Of a stretch of DNA of 64,000 nt, positions 1-13,600 are shown in pieces. The stretch covers positions 22,565,499 to 22,629,498 of the forward strand of contig NC_058493.1 in NCBI RefSeq assembly GCF_020382885.2, read 5' to 3'. The first letter of the stretch is position 1. Each line of letters opens with the position of its first letter. Both the position numbers and the translations under genes were made by a program. Source of the DNA: Scatophagus argus. Lineage: Eukaryota; Chordata; Actinopteri; Scatophagidae. The notes beneath the pieces were generated by a model that saw nothing but the letters and a program-made list of their open reading frames with translations, searched no databases and was not told where the DNA came from.

Positions 1-2499
1 GGGCGGATTGGGGGGTCGTTGTCATGGTAACGTTGTGACAGATGACTCACCGTGTTGTCCTCCGTCTTTGTTTCTTTTCTTTGTTTTGTTTTTTGCCTTT
101 AAGAGAAAGAGGAGGTGGAGGGATGCAAGAGAAGTGATGTGATTCCTACTGGAGGTCAGTCTGCCAATTCAATCTGATGCTCTTGCTTTCCTATAAGCAG
201 ATCTCCACCCATGAGTACTGGACAAGTCAAGACCAAAGATGTGGAGTAAACACAACATGAATAATGAACTGATTTGCCGTTCAATCTAGAAAGTGTCATC
301 TCGCATTGAGAACATCATGTTTAATAAATGAACTGAGCTCCCTCCTCCTGGTTCCTCTTTGTACTCATAAGTTTAATGACCTGATTTCCATTATAAAATG
401 CCAGACAGGGAGATTACTGAAGCAGCATTATAACCAAGAGGAGACTAACTGAATAAATTAATCATTCAAAGATCATGAATCTACTTGCTGCTACCAGTAT
501 TTGTCTTTCAGATTTTATGGAGCCCAAAGTAGCACCTGCAGTCGTGTCACTGCTTGCTAAATTACATAATGCTAACTGTCACCAACACTAAATTAGAAAT
601 TAAAAATTAAAATACATCATGGCTTTTCACTACCAGCACTGTGTTCCCATGAGTAAGTAATCACAATGTTTAAACATCCTAACAGAGTTGTTCTAAAAGG
701 AGAAAACAACCTCAGGGAATTCATTACCACTCAGTGTTCTGAATAATCATGAGCTGAGTGTACAGACGACAGGGACAGCAGGCAGGGAAAATATTCACCA
801 GCTACCATCCAGTAAACCACTACCTAATGAGAGGGGTACTGTCCAAGTTCACATGCTGGCCATCATGTAACTTGGTTATTTAACTCATTTATGATCTTGC
901 TCATAGTAATACTCATCACACCATCCATAAAAAAAGATAACATTTTACTGATTGTCATACTATGGAAAAACTAATTTATTTTTGTTGTCCTTTGATGAAA
1001 ATATCAACATACTGAAAAAGACTTTCACTGTGTAATTATCGGCGTAACCAAACACACACAGCGTCAAAATTACCTTAGCATAAAGCAACAACAAAAATAT
1101 CTGTTCTTAAAAAAACAAAAATGTATTCAGAAGCATTCAAATCCCATCAAATGGGTCAAAACACGAGTTTGAAGGAGGAAATGTGGACTTTAGAGGACAG
1201 AAACCAAAACTCTTAAATTCAATACACTGTAGATGAAGGGTAGGAAGATTTAAATATATTTTGTTGCGTGATTTTTCTGTATCTGAATAACCAGTAGTCA
1301 ATTTAATTCTTCCCTCACATTCTTAAAATTAACTTCAGTGTTTTGTTTGTGTGGCTGATGTTACTATGATTACAGATAAGACATGGAAAAAAACAGTCTA
1401 TACAGTCTAACAGTATATAAACAGTCATTTCCTTATTTGACTTTATGACACTCATATCCCTGTGTGAGAAAACCCCTTATATTCTTTTATATCTTTTACC
1501 ATATGGTGTAGCTAAAAAAGGAAGAAGTTATTTTACTGTAGGGTTGGTCATGAGAATGTTAACCGGGTTCCTCTCACAGACACCAACCAAAGTTGTTCTA
1601 CTTTCAACAGCAGTGGCTCTAGATGTCACACGTTGTGGTTAGTGGTCATAGACACCTGCTAAATGTTTCCACACACTATAAAAGTATCTCTCCAGTCCTT
1701 CTTCATTATGTGTCACACAAGAAAAGTGAGTTATCTAAAACTAAAACCTCAATCTTGGACCTTTCATTATAACCATCAAATGAAGACTGCTGTTTTAAGA
1801 GGTGAATGCAAATAAAATAAAGTATTACTTTGAGTCCAAACTCCTGGGCCAGCTTTTTTATTCATTAATGATAAAGAGTCTGTACTAATTTTATTGAGCA
1901 CTATTTTATTTGGTAAAAAAAAAACAGAACTCACAATATAAGAAGAGTTCATACTGAAACAATAAAAGCATGAAGAATAAATTTAAACTCTGAGCCCTTC
2001 TGCAAAATGGAGCCTCAACATTAGGTAATAATACAGGTGTTACTTTAGGGTCCCGTTTCAGTGTACATTATGATTCACTGGCACGTATATAATAAACAAA
2101 GTTGAATTCAATTAAATGACAAAAATGGTAAATCTCTGAGCATAGCTGTGCACAAGAAGTGTATATCTTAGATGAATATCGGACTTTTGCTGAATGACAG
2201 ATGGATCATGAGATTATAATTCTGGTAGTTTCATTTTGAAGAATATAACCCTAACCCTATATAATGTATCGTGTGGACCTGCCACGCAGACGCCGATCTG
2301 TTAACATACAAACACTCTTCTTAGCTGGAGCAGTTTAAACATTTCTTTACTGGAGATGATACAATTTGAGGCTGGAATAAGCTAAATCAATGAGGGCACG
2401 CGTAAAATTGTTTCGCGTACGTGCCCTGTTCTTATGTATGTTTTTCAAGTATTTTACAACTGTTTTGCTGCAGAGAGTTAGCGCTAGCTTGCTAATATT
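1..2499. other. Intergenic, left of lysmd2
   Basis: AT-rich, no supported gene. Contents are an RFX X-box-like 14-mer at 18-31, a GTGAGT-type donor-like site on the - strand near 50, two telomere-like CCCTAA units near 2249, and an imperfect GC-rich hairpin at 2393-2427. In human the TMOD2 promoter lies on this side of LYSMD2, but I see no tropomodulin exon. Confidence 0.6.
2393..2427. repeat. Imperfect inverted repeat
   Basis: AGGGCACG and CGTGCCCT form 8-bp perfect arms, extended by CG pairs with a 2-nt bulge, around an AT-rich loop. It lies about 550 bp upstream of lysmd2. It could be a relic of a small inverted-repeat transposon. Confidence 0.5.
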
Positions 2500-2970
2500 A
2501 CCAGGTTATCGTTACGGGACAACACCGGAAATGAGCAACTATTAGCAATCATGAAAAGCGACAAGTAGGATTCGGTATCTTAAGTTGGAGTACTATTTAA
2601 CCTTTGTTTTACTCCATCTTAATCCAAGTGTTTGCACTTCACGCCCATTTGACACTTAAAACTTTCAAGAAGTGTCCGTAATTATTATTATTATTAAATT
2701 ACTTTGAAAGTTAGACCGGAAATGTTGCTATTCTTCTTCCTGGACGTTCTGGCGTTCTCTACGTTTTTACGTCAACTCTATGACAAACCGGAGCCGTGAG
2801 GTACAGTGGTCCTCGAAACATGTCTGTTATCCCCTGGGTTGACCTGCTGAATATGACCAGGGATGGGAATCTCCCTGCAGCCTAATTCAGAAATTTACGT
2901 TATTGCAGCTAGTCGACTGCAGCGTTAAAACAAACAGAGGCAATCAGGCTCTTTATTTATTCAAGAGAAG
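2500..2970 (+). promoter_or_regulatory. lysmd2: lysmd2 promoter and 5' UTR region
   Basis: There is no TATA box close to the start. CpG content rises toward the first exon. The core CCGGAAATG, an ETS-type site, occurs twice (2525-2533 and 2716-2724), a common arrangement in TATA-less housekeeping promoters. The transcription start is not resolved. Confidence 0.45.
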
Positions 2971-5900
2971 ATGGCGGAGTTTTCGCCCGTCCTGCCGATG
3001 CGGGATGGAGGAGGAAGATTTGGCCAGCCGATCTTCCCACGGTCCAGGTCCGGTTCCGAGTCGGAGAGCGAACTGTCCCAGAGCCTTGCCCGAACCAAGA
3101 TTCGCTCGTACGGAAGCACAGCTAGCGTCACGGCCTCCCTGGGGGAGAAATACATAGAGCATCGGGTTACGGATAGCGATACCCTACAAGGGATAGCTCT
3201 CAAATACGGTGTAACGGTAAGGTTGCCACACAACCACCACAAGATTAGTTTGTACGTTGATGTTGACCTTGACAAGAAGATATGCTGGAATATTAGATCA
3301 GCGTTTATTCACTTAATCACGGTCTCTGACAGATAAGAAGAGCCAGCCACAACAACGCCTTTTCTGTCTGTCATGGAAGGCATCATGTTCTGCTTTCATT
3401 CATCTTTCAGGGTTCATCTGTCTTCCATTTATGGAGCAAAATAAACTTGTGTATTGGCAATGCAACTGCCAGAGCTCTTTAGAACTGTTGTTGCAGCATC
3501 TTATAAGCCTAATGAGGGGGGTTTGTCTTACACATGAGAACTGCCACGTGTGCCAGTGCAAGAAAGCTGAAAAGTGGCAACAACTCTAAGAGCTGACAAT
3601 ACTTTCATTTGGATTTTTATATTTTTGAAAATAAGGAGGTGGAGAGTAGAGGCAGATAGTATTTGGGGGGTCTTGAATTCCAGGTCATTCTCCTGCAGAC
3701 AACATTCAAAGCAGTCCAGACGGCTGTTTGAAAGGTTTGTCATGTTTGCATGGATAATTCTCCAGCCAAGGTTGGATTACAAACCTGGAAAAGTCCAAGG
3801 GCCGAAGTTCCCAAGACCCCCAAATCCCCCAGAATCCCACTGTTCACAGTGTTTTAATTAGTTGTCCAAAAACTTGATTAAATGCACATTCATTTGAAGC
3901 AGTATTTACCAAAACATGTCTGGATTTTTACCTAACCAATAGATGTCCAGTAACAAAAAAATTCTTTGGAGACCCCTAAAAGGTTAATCTGGACAATCCT
4001 CCAAGACAGTGAGACGTTTTGTGGGGTTTCTACAGAACAAACGTGTTTTCTTGCATCAGGAGAACAAGATTTGTGGGCCAGGGTGTGTCTGCAGCACTTA
4101 TGTGAAGTTCACGATTAATTTAATTTTCATCATGCAACAGAAGATTGTAAAACAAAACCCCAGTTATAGTTCCCTGTACAGCACACGGATAAACAATATA
4201 ATCACAAACCAAATAAGCAAGTCATAAAACTAAGCATTTTAATGATGTTTGTTTTACCTTTATTTGCAACTTTAATTGCACTTGGTCACATTACAGTTTT
4301 GACATAATTTTGATTAACTGTTAAGCACTAAGAGCTTGGTTTTATTTTAGAAAATTCTACATTCTACTTTATTCTGCTTTTTAATTGAAATATTGCATAC
4401 TGGCCTGCAATCAGTCATCAGTCAGTCTTTATATATTTTTAAAATGATAAACATAAGTTTAATTGTTGAAGCTAAATCTATATTTAAACACAGACTTGCA
4501 ATTTCTCTATTTACTGAATTTAACCTCATCATAACCCCAATCTCACAGCACAGATTCTATGAACTTCAATGGAGATTTTGTATCCAAAGATAGTTTAAAA
4601 GCTGTTAAGATCATTTCTCTCCAGTTGGTTCACTTGCAAGGAGTGAAAAAAAAAATTAAGATTGACTGTTATGGATAAAATAAAAGCAACTTATGTGAAG
4701 TGTTCTTAGATGACCTCAGGTCAAAGAATGGAAGCAAGGAAGGTAGTGGGTTAGAAATGGTACTATGCTAACACTGTCATGTTCTCTGTCACCCTGGTAT
4801 GCCAGATGGAGCAAATCAAGCGAGCCAATAAGCTGTTCAGCAATGACTGCATTTTTCTGAGGAACAGCCTCAACATCCCCGTGGTGTCGGAGAAGCGCTC
4901 AATATTTAATGGACTGTCTCTGGAGTCTCCCGATGGGGACGCTGAAGCAGCATGCCAGGAGGCAGATACACCCTGTGTTGTGATGCAGGATATTGAGGGA
5001 CCCTCGCCTCCCCCTTCCTCACCCCCTGTGGACTCCAAACCCCACCAGCCAGAGGAGCTGTCAGCCAAAGACTTCTTACACAGACTGGACTTGCAAATTA
5101 AACGGTCAAAGCAGGCAGCGCGTAGGCTGAAAGAAGAGGAAGTAAGGTGAGGTGCTGATCCACCCCCAGCCAAACGGCTGCTTCAGTTCTGTGTGTGCAG
5201 GTGTTTGATTTACTCTCTGTCAGAGCAGGCTGTGAATGGGTATTTCCCGTAATTATCTTTTGGCTTCTAATCAAATGGTGACTATTCTGGGACTGACTGG
5301 TACCTCATTAAAGTGATGGTTACCTGTCAGCAGAAAATGGTCTTACTGTTTCTGGGTTTGGTATTGGCCCCAGAGGGATAAATGCATTTTTTTCTTCCCA
5401 CCAAACTGTGGGATACACACTGTTGGTAGCACGTTTATAGGGTTTAGTGAACAGGATACACTTAAGTAAGTTTGCTTTGACAAAGCCTGTAGGCGTGTGT
5501 TCTGAGAACATCTTTTGTGTTTTTGTTACTGCTCACAGCCCTATTTTTCATCTCAGCGTTGACATGCCAGCAGAAAATGTGATCCATGAGCTCAGTGGGT
5601 TATTTTCAGAAGTGACCAGTGGGGAACAGGGACTGAATGAGGGAGAATTTCAAGTGTTCTCAAAGAAGTTAGATCGAAGTTGGGAATCAGGGGTTTGGCA
5701 ATCTGCTGTACTAGTCAACAGTCAGGTATTTAGGAGATTTGTCTTGCTGGATCAGGAATGAGCATGTTCTCCTGACACTGCATGTTGGAGCAGCCTCAAC
5801 ATTCAGTCTTCTCAGTAGTGATGTAGTAATGGATGCCTGGCATACATCCATTCACAGAGAAACAGACTTTGTTGGTACTATCAGTTTAGTCAGGACTGAG

Positions 5901-8043
5901 TCATACTGCAGCAGTTTCTTTTACAGACCTAGACTGTAAGCTGTGTCTCCACTTCAGCCTCTTGAAAAGTGTTTTGCTCTTACTAGAGTGTTTTCTGAAT
6001 GGCTACAGACCCTCTTGTAGCTGCTGTTATGCTAATTTCCTCCCCATGGGGTTCAGGATAACATAACCTAACAGGTTTGGCAGCTGCACTGGCACGAACT
6101 GATATGATTTCTGTTATTGCTGGTGGTCTGAAGCCATGTTACAGACTCTTAAGATCTCCAATTCCCCCTGGAAGGATAAGAAGGGTCTTACATGCAGGAA
6201 GAGTGTTAAATTTCTCTTTAAATCAAGGCTGAAGGGAATTTATTTGTCCTTGTGCAACACTGGGTTGTACAATGAAATGAAAGTTTGCGGTCTCCTTCAA
6301 ACTGCATACGTAGAACATAAATACAGGGAATTAAATTTAGAATGGGCTAAAAATGAATAAAGTACTATAGGCAAGTATTTCTATACATATACAGCCAGGA
6401 AATAATTATGTGCATTCTTTAAAACTGGAGTTCAGGATAGCTCGGATGTTGCGGTGGAGACAGCTCTCTCTCTAAAGCTCTCTAAACAGTCTGTGATTTT
6501 CCGTTACTTGGCTAGCCTGAGTCCCATTTTGTCTATTTCATTTTCCTTTGATCAGACATTAGCCAGGAGCAACTGGGCTGGCATGGCTACTGTTCTGGAT
6601 CTCTGTCCTCTCCTCCCCGGGGCGGTCCGGCTGATCTATTTAAATACCTGCTGAGACGAAGCTTCGTGTAAAAGCCCTGTCTCTGACAGCAGGCACATCA
6701 GATGCTGGCCTGTGGAGATGTAGTGTGTTTAGACAAACAGAGGCTCACGGTGTTGTTTCCACAAGGTCCCAGAGCAAACATGGACTGCATGCCTGTTTGA
6801 GAAGAAAGAAACCACAATCCATTTAAGCAAAACTGCAGGGAATAGTTGACTGACAGATATGTTTTCTGTTAAAGACCCCTCATTTCTCATTGTTTGATAT
6901 CATTTACTACAATATCCCCATATTAATTTACATTATTTTACATTATGAACAATTTTTTTAGCTTGAAAATGCGGCCCCACCATTCCACAAATTCAGTGCC
7001 GTGCAATCCTGCAAATTGATTTTAAGTCCATAGACAGCCTGTTGTTATTGGTCAATAACTTTATTTGTATAGTACATTAAAATACAGCAGTTACAAAATG
7101 AGTTGCATGAGTTTGCAACTTCGTTTCATCAAAATCTGTGCTCTTCAAAGTAACACCTGGTTGCTGCCTAACGCACCTCAGCATCTCAGTTTCAATCAAA
7201 GCCAGATTTTCAAAGTTCAGCTGGACTGAAAAGAACAGGAAAACGCATCATTTGCTTAAAGGAGGGCTGTAAATAGAACAAAGTGGGAGTCTATCAAAAC
7301 AATTTCCTGGTTTTGTGAATGGCTTCTTCAAGACCAGCGCTCAGTCAGCACTTGTGAGGGGGTTCTTCTTAGTCTTAAAGATTGAACCTGTCATGCCTCA
7401 GGATGTTTATTAGCCAAAAAATAGATGAAAGAAAATCAATAGCTGCCGAGCAACATTTATTTAGACTCTTACCTTTAATGTTCTCTCTCTCCTCTTCAGT
7501 TTCTCCTGCCAAGTGATGATGTAAAACCCTACTTTCCACCCTCTATTGGTTTTGATCCTAATTAATTATAATCCTTGGCGGATGGACTGTTTGCTCAACC
7601 CTTTGAAGAGCTTGAACATGTACAGCAGCTCTAAAGAAAAAAAAAGTTTTTTTGAAATAAAGGAATTGGTGATGGCTGACACTTGAAGTGAAGTAGCTTT
7701 TCCTAAACTTCTGGTTTAAACTCAAGACGGCAGTTGAGTTTTGTGCTGAGAGGCTTTTCTCTGGCCACATGAGCTATCAGCTGTGAAGGAGAACAATATG
7801 GCTGTTAGCTGCATCCATTATTCACACACCTAGACACTGGTGGCCAGTAAGGCACAGGGAGAAAGAGAGGAGAGGAATTACAGAAAGTGTGTGTGTGTGT
7901 GTTTGCACGCACGCACAGTCTATTAAAATGTATCTCCTCTGTGGACGATTTCCAAAAAATTAAAATGTTCTTATCTTTTTCTTATTTGCAGGAGCAATGA
8001 GGAGGACTACACGGCTCCCACAACGTCATATCAGGAGATATAA
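2971..8043 (+). CDS. lysmd2: LysM domain-containing protein 2, 3 exons, complete
   Basis: Coding exons are 2971-3216, 4806-5146 and 7992-8043 (639 nt, 212 aa, stop TAA). All introns are GT-AG (donors GTAAGG and GTGAGG; acceptors TGCCAG and TTGCAG) with phases 0 and 2. The start is the first ATG of the exon; MAEFSPVLPMRDGGGRFGQP follows. The N-terminal third is Ser/Glu-rich. Residues about 62-107 form one LysM domain (YIEHRVTDSDTLQGIALKYG, then NxxDCIFLxxxLNIPV), and intron 1 cuts it in the middle. A Pro/Ser-rich linker, a basic helix (LDLQIKRSKQAARRLKEEE) and a short tail ending SYQEI follow. Length and order match vertebrate LYSMD2 (human about 215 aa). There is no signal peptide or membrane segment, so it is a cytosolic or nuclear intracellular LysM protein. 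LysM folds bind N-acetylglucosamine polymers in other families, but the substrate of LYSMD2 is not established. It converges on scg3. Confidence 0.95.
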
Positions 8044-8100
8044 AGGATTACGCTGTCTACCTGCAGGCCTGTCTAAGATGCACATACACGCACACATGCT

Positions 8101-8131
8101 CACACACATACACACACACACACACACACAA
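8101..8131. repeat. (CA)n microsatellite, lysmd2 3' UTR
   Basis: Dinucleotide repeat with one TA interruption, 60 nt after the lysmd2 stop. Another CA tract is at about 8376-8395. Confidence 0.9.
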
Positions 8132-8737
8132 AACCTCAGTGTTTTTTTCCCTCCTTTGCTTTTACCAAACCATGTTGAACAAAAGTGTCATGTTTGCCTT
8201 TTATTTATTGATGTGCAGTTATGGTGATGTATACAGCTGGTTTTGTTTTGTATAGTTTAACTGGGAGACTTAAACAATGCAGGGGACCGTTTGATTTGAA
8301 TAGCATCTGAGCACATGTGCCCATCACTCATTTGCTTCTGAAGCTGCTGTACAGAAGCCACCTGCTGCACATGTCCACACACACACACACACACATATAC
8401 AGCGCTAAGCAATTCCAGAAGGATTAGCTTGTTCGACTTGCTAACCGCTTCTGATGTGCTAAATCCCCTCCTAGAATAGTATCATTGGAAAGTATATTCA
8501 GGCCTTCCTTGTCAGTGTTTACCTTGTACGAGCACTCCACAGACAGAAGCAGTGGATGGACTCAAGCCTTTGAACATGTTCCATTTGCCTCATAGAAGCT
8601 TTTGTTTGTCTTTGGGAACAGAAGGGACTGCTCTATTTTTGAGGTGTGAATGTATTATTTATGTGTGTGGAGAACTTATCTATTACAGCTGTTTTATTGT
8701 GCTTTAAAATTCTGTTGGTTTTATTTGGAAATATGAG

Positions 8738-8743
8738 AATAAA
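8738..8743 (+). terminator. lysmd2: Candidate poly(A) signal of lysmd2
   Basis: AATAAA about 700 nt after the lysmd2 stop codon, in an AT-rich 3' UTR containing two CA repeats. No earlier AATAAA was seen between the stop and this point. Confidence 0.5.
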
Positions 8744-8869
8744 TATGTATTTAAACCAGACACGATCTCAAAGTGCTTTCATGACATTGCATGTTATTCT
8801 GAGTATGTGCATGTCTGGTACTGACTGTTTTTTTTTCTTTCAGTGTTGCTAAATTATCACATTTAAGTA

Positions 8870-9669
8870 CACAGACAAAGAAAAGGCAATGTTTTAATTG
8901 CTCTTAAACTTTAGGAAAAAAATCACAAATATTTACATTTAAAAATACTTATCTTCTGTCTCTACAGAGATGGAAATTTGAACTTAGAGACATGCAGAGA
9001 GAACTGATGATACAGACACCGCCCCCTAGTGTGCGCCAGAAGAATTACAGCAGAACGGAACAAGAGTACGTAGGGCACAGACATGATACACGACAAATAT
9101 ATTTTTGGTAGAATAAAAAGCAAAAGAAAATATATAAGATTTTACATATACACTGAGAACAAAAGAAATATAATGGGCTAAGACAGGATTACACAGAATG
9201 AGTACAATTTATATATCTGTATGTTTCCAAAAGAAAATGTACTGGAAAGAATAAATGATGACAAAACTACAGCATCGTACTGTCATAACATTCATTTCCC
9301 ACAGGAGTCAGGTTGTAGTAAATCCTACCATTTAGTTGGACATGTGATATTGTTACATAAAATACTTTGATTTCCCTCTCAATAATATTCTAGCAGTTAC
9401 TAACTTAGTGACTTTGGCGTGCAAATATAATCGGTTAGGTAGCCGTAAGGAGTAATTGCAGATTGTTGACAGATTGTTGATGATAGTATTACTAAATCTG
9501 TCTGGGAGGGTGATCAAATTCCCCTAAGCAGGTAATTTTTAATACACAGTATATATTTTACCATGCCATGGACAATGACTGTAACTAGTCAGTGTTTTGT
9601 CGGTGATCATAGCGTCGGAGTCAGTCATGTGTTTTCGGCCAGGGCTTGGTCGGGGGATGGGTGATGGCA
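8870..9669. other. Short gap between convergent lysmd2 and scg3, including scg3 3' UTR
   Basis: No gene. It should hold the scg3 3' UTR; a weak ATTAAA on the - strand sits near 9538-9543, but no AATAAA on that strand is obvious. A CTCF-like motif is at 9016-9034. Confidence 0.5.
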
Positions 9670-10583
9670 TTACAGGCTGCTGTAGATCCTCTTGATGGTG
9701 TCACCTTCGTCCTTGGCGATGATGCCCTTCTCAATGTAGGAGTCCACCTGTTGGTCCATGAAGTCCTTCAGCTTGGACAGGTCATAATCTGGAAACACAG
9801 ATGAAGAAGACGGGTTCGTGGATCTGAGATTCAAAGAGGAACATCGTGAGGCTGTGGTGGCTGGCAGAGTAGATCAGACACTGAAGCGCTGCCTTCTTAA
9901 GACGGCACACCCAAACAAGCCATAATCTGGCATGGTAGTTGATAATCAAGGAGGATTAAGGTCAGAGTTAGTATCTCTGAGGTTAAGAAGATGCCTCATG
10001 CAAGCATGAAATAAGAAGGCCAAAAGATCAAGAGGTGAAACATAATTTACAAGTTCTACGTCTTACAATCAGCTTCAGCAACAAACCAGCTTCCCTCAAA
10101 TACATTCACATTTCATTTGAAGCACCGTACGTGTTCACCTTGTCATCATTTAATGCAGCACCATAAGGCCGCAGCAGGACGTGGCTAAATTTAGAGACGA
10201 ACACATCCTAACTGTGTATTATCTATCATGGTAAGTTTTAGACAGAAAGCAAACAGCTGCTGCACCACGTCTGCCTGCTCCAACTGAGTCAGAACAAAAG
10301 GGGAGAAACAGAAGGACAGAGGACAGCCAAGGACTCACAACAACTTCTGCGCCCTCCCAATGACATTTCATAGCATGAGCAGTTTGATGCGTGGCTCTGA
10401 GGTACAGTTGCTTTGCCGATGACAAACATGACAAACATGACGCATGTGTGAGGGATTAACAGAGTGCGATTAGAGACGGCACCGTTTCTCTCAATCTTGG
10501 CAGTGAGGAGCCAAGAGCCAAAATCAGGATGTTGCCTCTACGTCCATCTGCTCTTCTGGCTAATCTGTGCAGTGTGGGGGTGT

Positions 10584-10618
<35 letters not shown>

Positions 10619-13600
10619 TGAATGCATTCATTTACAAGCACACACAGAGTCTGCTGAGACTGTGCTAATGGGTGCTTCTGGTAGAGTAAACACAATAAAT
10701 GGCCTGTCGCCCACACTGTTTCTATGACACTGCTTTTGTTCTCCTCCAGCTGTACTTTCTCCGGACAGAGAGGGAAAATATAGTGAGAATTAAGGATGAT
10801 TGGAAGGATGAAATTTAGAAAGCAGTTTCATGTAGTACAAGATGTGCTCGAAAAGCAGAACGTGATGGTACATCATTTTAGCTACCGAGAGTTGCATTAT
10901 GGGAAAATTGGCTGATTTTGGGAGCACATTTTGACTCTCTGTGTGTGTTCAGTCTGAGCTCGTCTCTTCTGACACCATTATCTGTCTGTCTCTTCTGCCC
11001 AGATCGCTGACAAGCAGGCAGGGAGGCCCCTGTTGTCCCAGACAACCACTCCACACACTAGAATGCTAATGAAGTGTCCTATATAGAGCCAGGTTTGAGA
11101 TGAGCTCTGAACAAAACTTCCCTGCTGCTTTGGTCCTTCTGCTCCGGACTCTGCAGCGTTATGAGCTCAGATTTTTCTTTTCTTCTTTACTTTCTTTCTC
11201 CTGTGTTTAAGATGCACTCAAGAATCTAGGTCAAACTGTCTTTGAGTTGTTGTTCTGTTTTTTGTTTTTTGACTCACCATTTTGTGAATCACCCATTGAT
11301 TGCCTCAGATTAGATCAGGCCACTGAACATCACTGAATATAAATCTCACTGAGCTTGAACTTTTTTTTTTATGTCTGAGACGTCCCACTGAGATGATCAC
11401 CAGTGGACGGACAGCCTGAATAGTGAGAACTCATTAACATTTCATCCACCGCCGCTTAATTAAGCACCACTGGGCATTGATTTTGCACTGTGGAGAGTCC
11501 AACAGCGGCAGCACTTGTGTGTGAGGCTACAACAGTTTTCACAGCTCTGCAGACTGGTGCAGTTTCTGGGTCACACGCTGCTTCTTTATGAATGCTGACA
11601 GTTACAGTGTGGGCTAGCGTTAGCGAATACAACTACACACTCGCAAATGTTATAAATCTCAGAGACACGAGCAGACATTGATCACAAAGATGGTCTTTTC
11701 ATGGCTTTTTTGTGCCGCTGTGATAGAAGTGCTAATTATACGCCGGGACACACACACATACATATACACACACACACCGAGTCTGTTGAGGAACAGGTAG
11801 GAGAGAATGAATGAATGGATCTTTGTCACTGAACAAGGAAGCTGTATCAAGAATAATTAGGACAGACTCATCAAGAATTATCCATATTCATGAGATCTGG
11901 AGTGGAGCATCCATCCCGTGGATCCCACACTCATTTTAATTGCAAATCAGGGCTAACAAGAGAGGATTCAAATTTTTCGCTCTTCAGTTTTGTTCTTGAG
12001 CTCGTCTTTTTAAATAAAACTCAGCAAAGTTCAGGGACAGAATGGCATTTTAGACCAATTGGCTGAAATAGAAACGATATTCACAGACACAGTCAGATGA
12101 GATTTAGCTCTGTAGCTGGTTTCTCAGTGAAGTGAGGTGCTTTGTCTCACCGTCTTTGCCTTCTTCTTTGCTGTGTTTCTTTAGCCACTCAATGTTCTTC
12201 CTGATGGCCTCCAGATAGGTCTCTGACTTTCCAGGCTGACCTGGTGAGAGAAAGAGACAAATATTTTTGTCTTACGCAGTAGAAAATAACTGAACTTCCT
12301 TTTCTTTCTTCTGTAGCACATTATCACCCCTAGGAATCTGGTTTCCTCCGAAGAGTAAGACTGTGTTATCATAGATTTATCAATTATTTATACCACTTAA
12401 TTTTTTTCTAAAGCAAGACTTCTGCTTTGTGTTTGAAACTTCAGTAGCCAGGGGAAGACGCTGGCAGCCAGTGTTGTACTTTCATATTAACATTAGCAGC
12501 ACAGTAAGTCACGCTTGCTGGTCCAGAAAAGACAGAGGCAGTGTGGAGAAACGGAGATATGAACCACTAAATCAAGATCAGACTATTGCTTAAAAACATT
12601 ACATTTAGATTGTAACACATGCCTCTAATTCTTCCATGAATATTATGTCATACAGCCTGTTAACATGCAGATTAAACAGTGTTCACTTGACATCATTCAC
12701 GATTTACTTCATTTCCTGCTGAATCGAATGTCCTGGTTGTAATCCTGCTATGTTTTTCATTTTGTTTTTCCTTTTCATGCGTGTCTGTGTTTGTGTGGAT
12801 TAGACTGATGCAGTGCAGCGCACAGGGACAGAGAAGTACGGCAGCTGTGACAGGCTCTCCTGTGAGTGTTATTGGACTGGCCTAGTTCAGGGACAAGCAG
12901 GGACTTAACCGTGATCGGCCTGGACTACAGGGTGTTGTTTTATTTCCTGTCAGCCCTGCTGATTGAAAACAAAAGGTCTGAAAAGGTTGCAGCCACTACA
13001 CTCAAACTAATTCTGAAGACCTTTCACTGAAGTGGAGTGAATGATTCAACTGATATGGTTGGAATTTACTATATTTGAGATTTCTGTATTTATTTGAGAT
13101 TCGACACAAAACAATAAAATCATATCGGAATAAAACTAAACAAAACAAACAAAAACAAAACTGAGTCATGCAACAGCTAGCTGATTATTTTTGAGGTGCA
13201 AAATGAATGAAATGAAAATGAAACTGTATCAAATTATTTTACAAAATTATCTCTAGCACTAAATGAAAAGCTATTCGTGTTTCCTCTGGTCATCAGGATT
13301 GCGTAGTGGACTGACTGGTCTCGGTTGACGGCTGCTCCTCCTTGGTGGAGTCTTTCAGGTTCTCATACTCCTTCTGCATCTTGGCGGCCTCAGCCTTCGT
13401 GTTGTCATCCTCATCCAGGTTTTTTCCTACGGCAAATGAACACCACACAGAGAATTAAAATTGTTGCTTGGGTACTGATTGAGATATTTAAAACAGAAGT
13501 TCAACAGTTTGGGAAATGATCATTTTCTGGTGGAGGCTAATTAATTAATTATATATTTTTGTTTAAATTGTACAAAGACTGAATTATAAAAAATGTCTGA

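Noticed and set aside
50-110. Possible non-coding first exon of a divergent gene on the - strand (GTGAGT donor-like site)
   Set aside because: A single donor match with no coding sequence; not enough to call an exon.
2245-2262. Telomere-like CCCTAACCCTA
   Set aside because: Only about two units; no interstitial telomere array.
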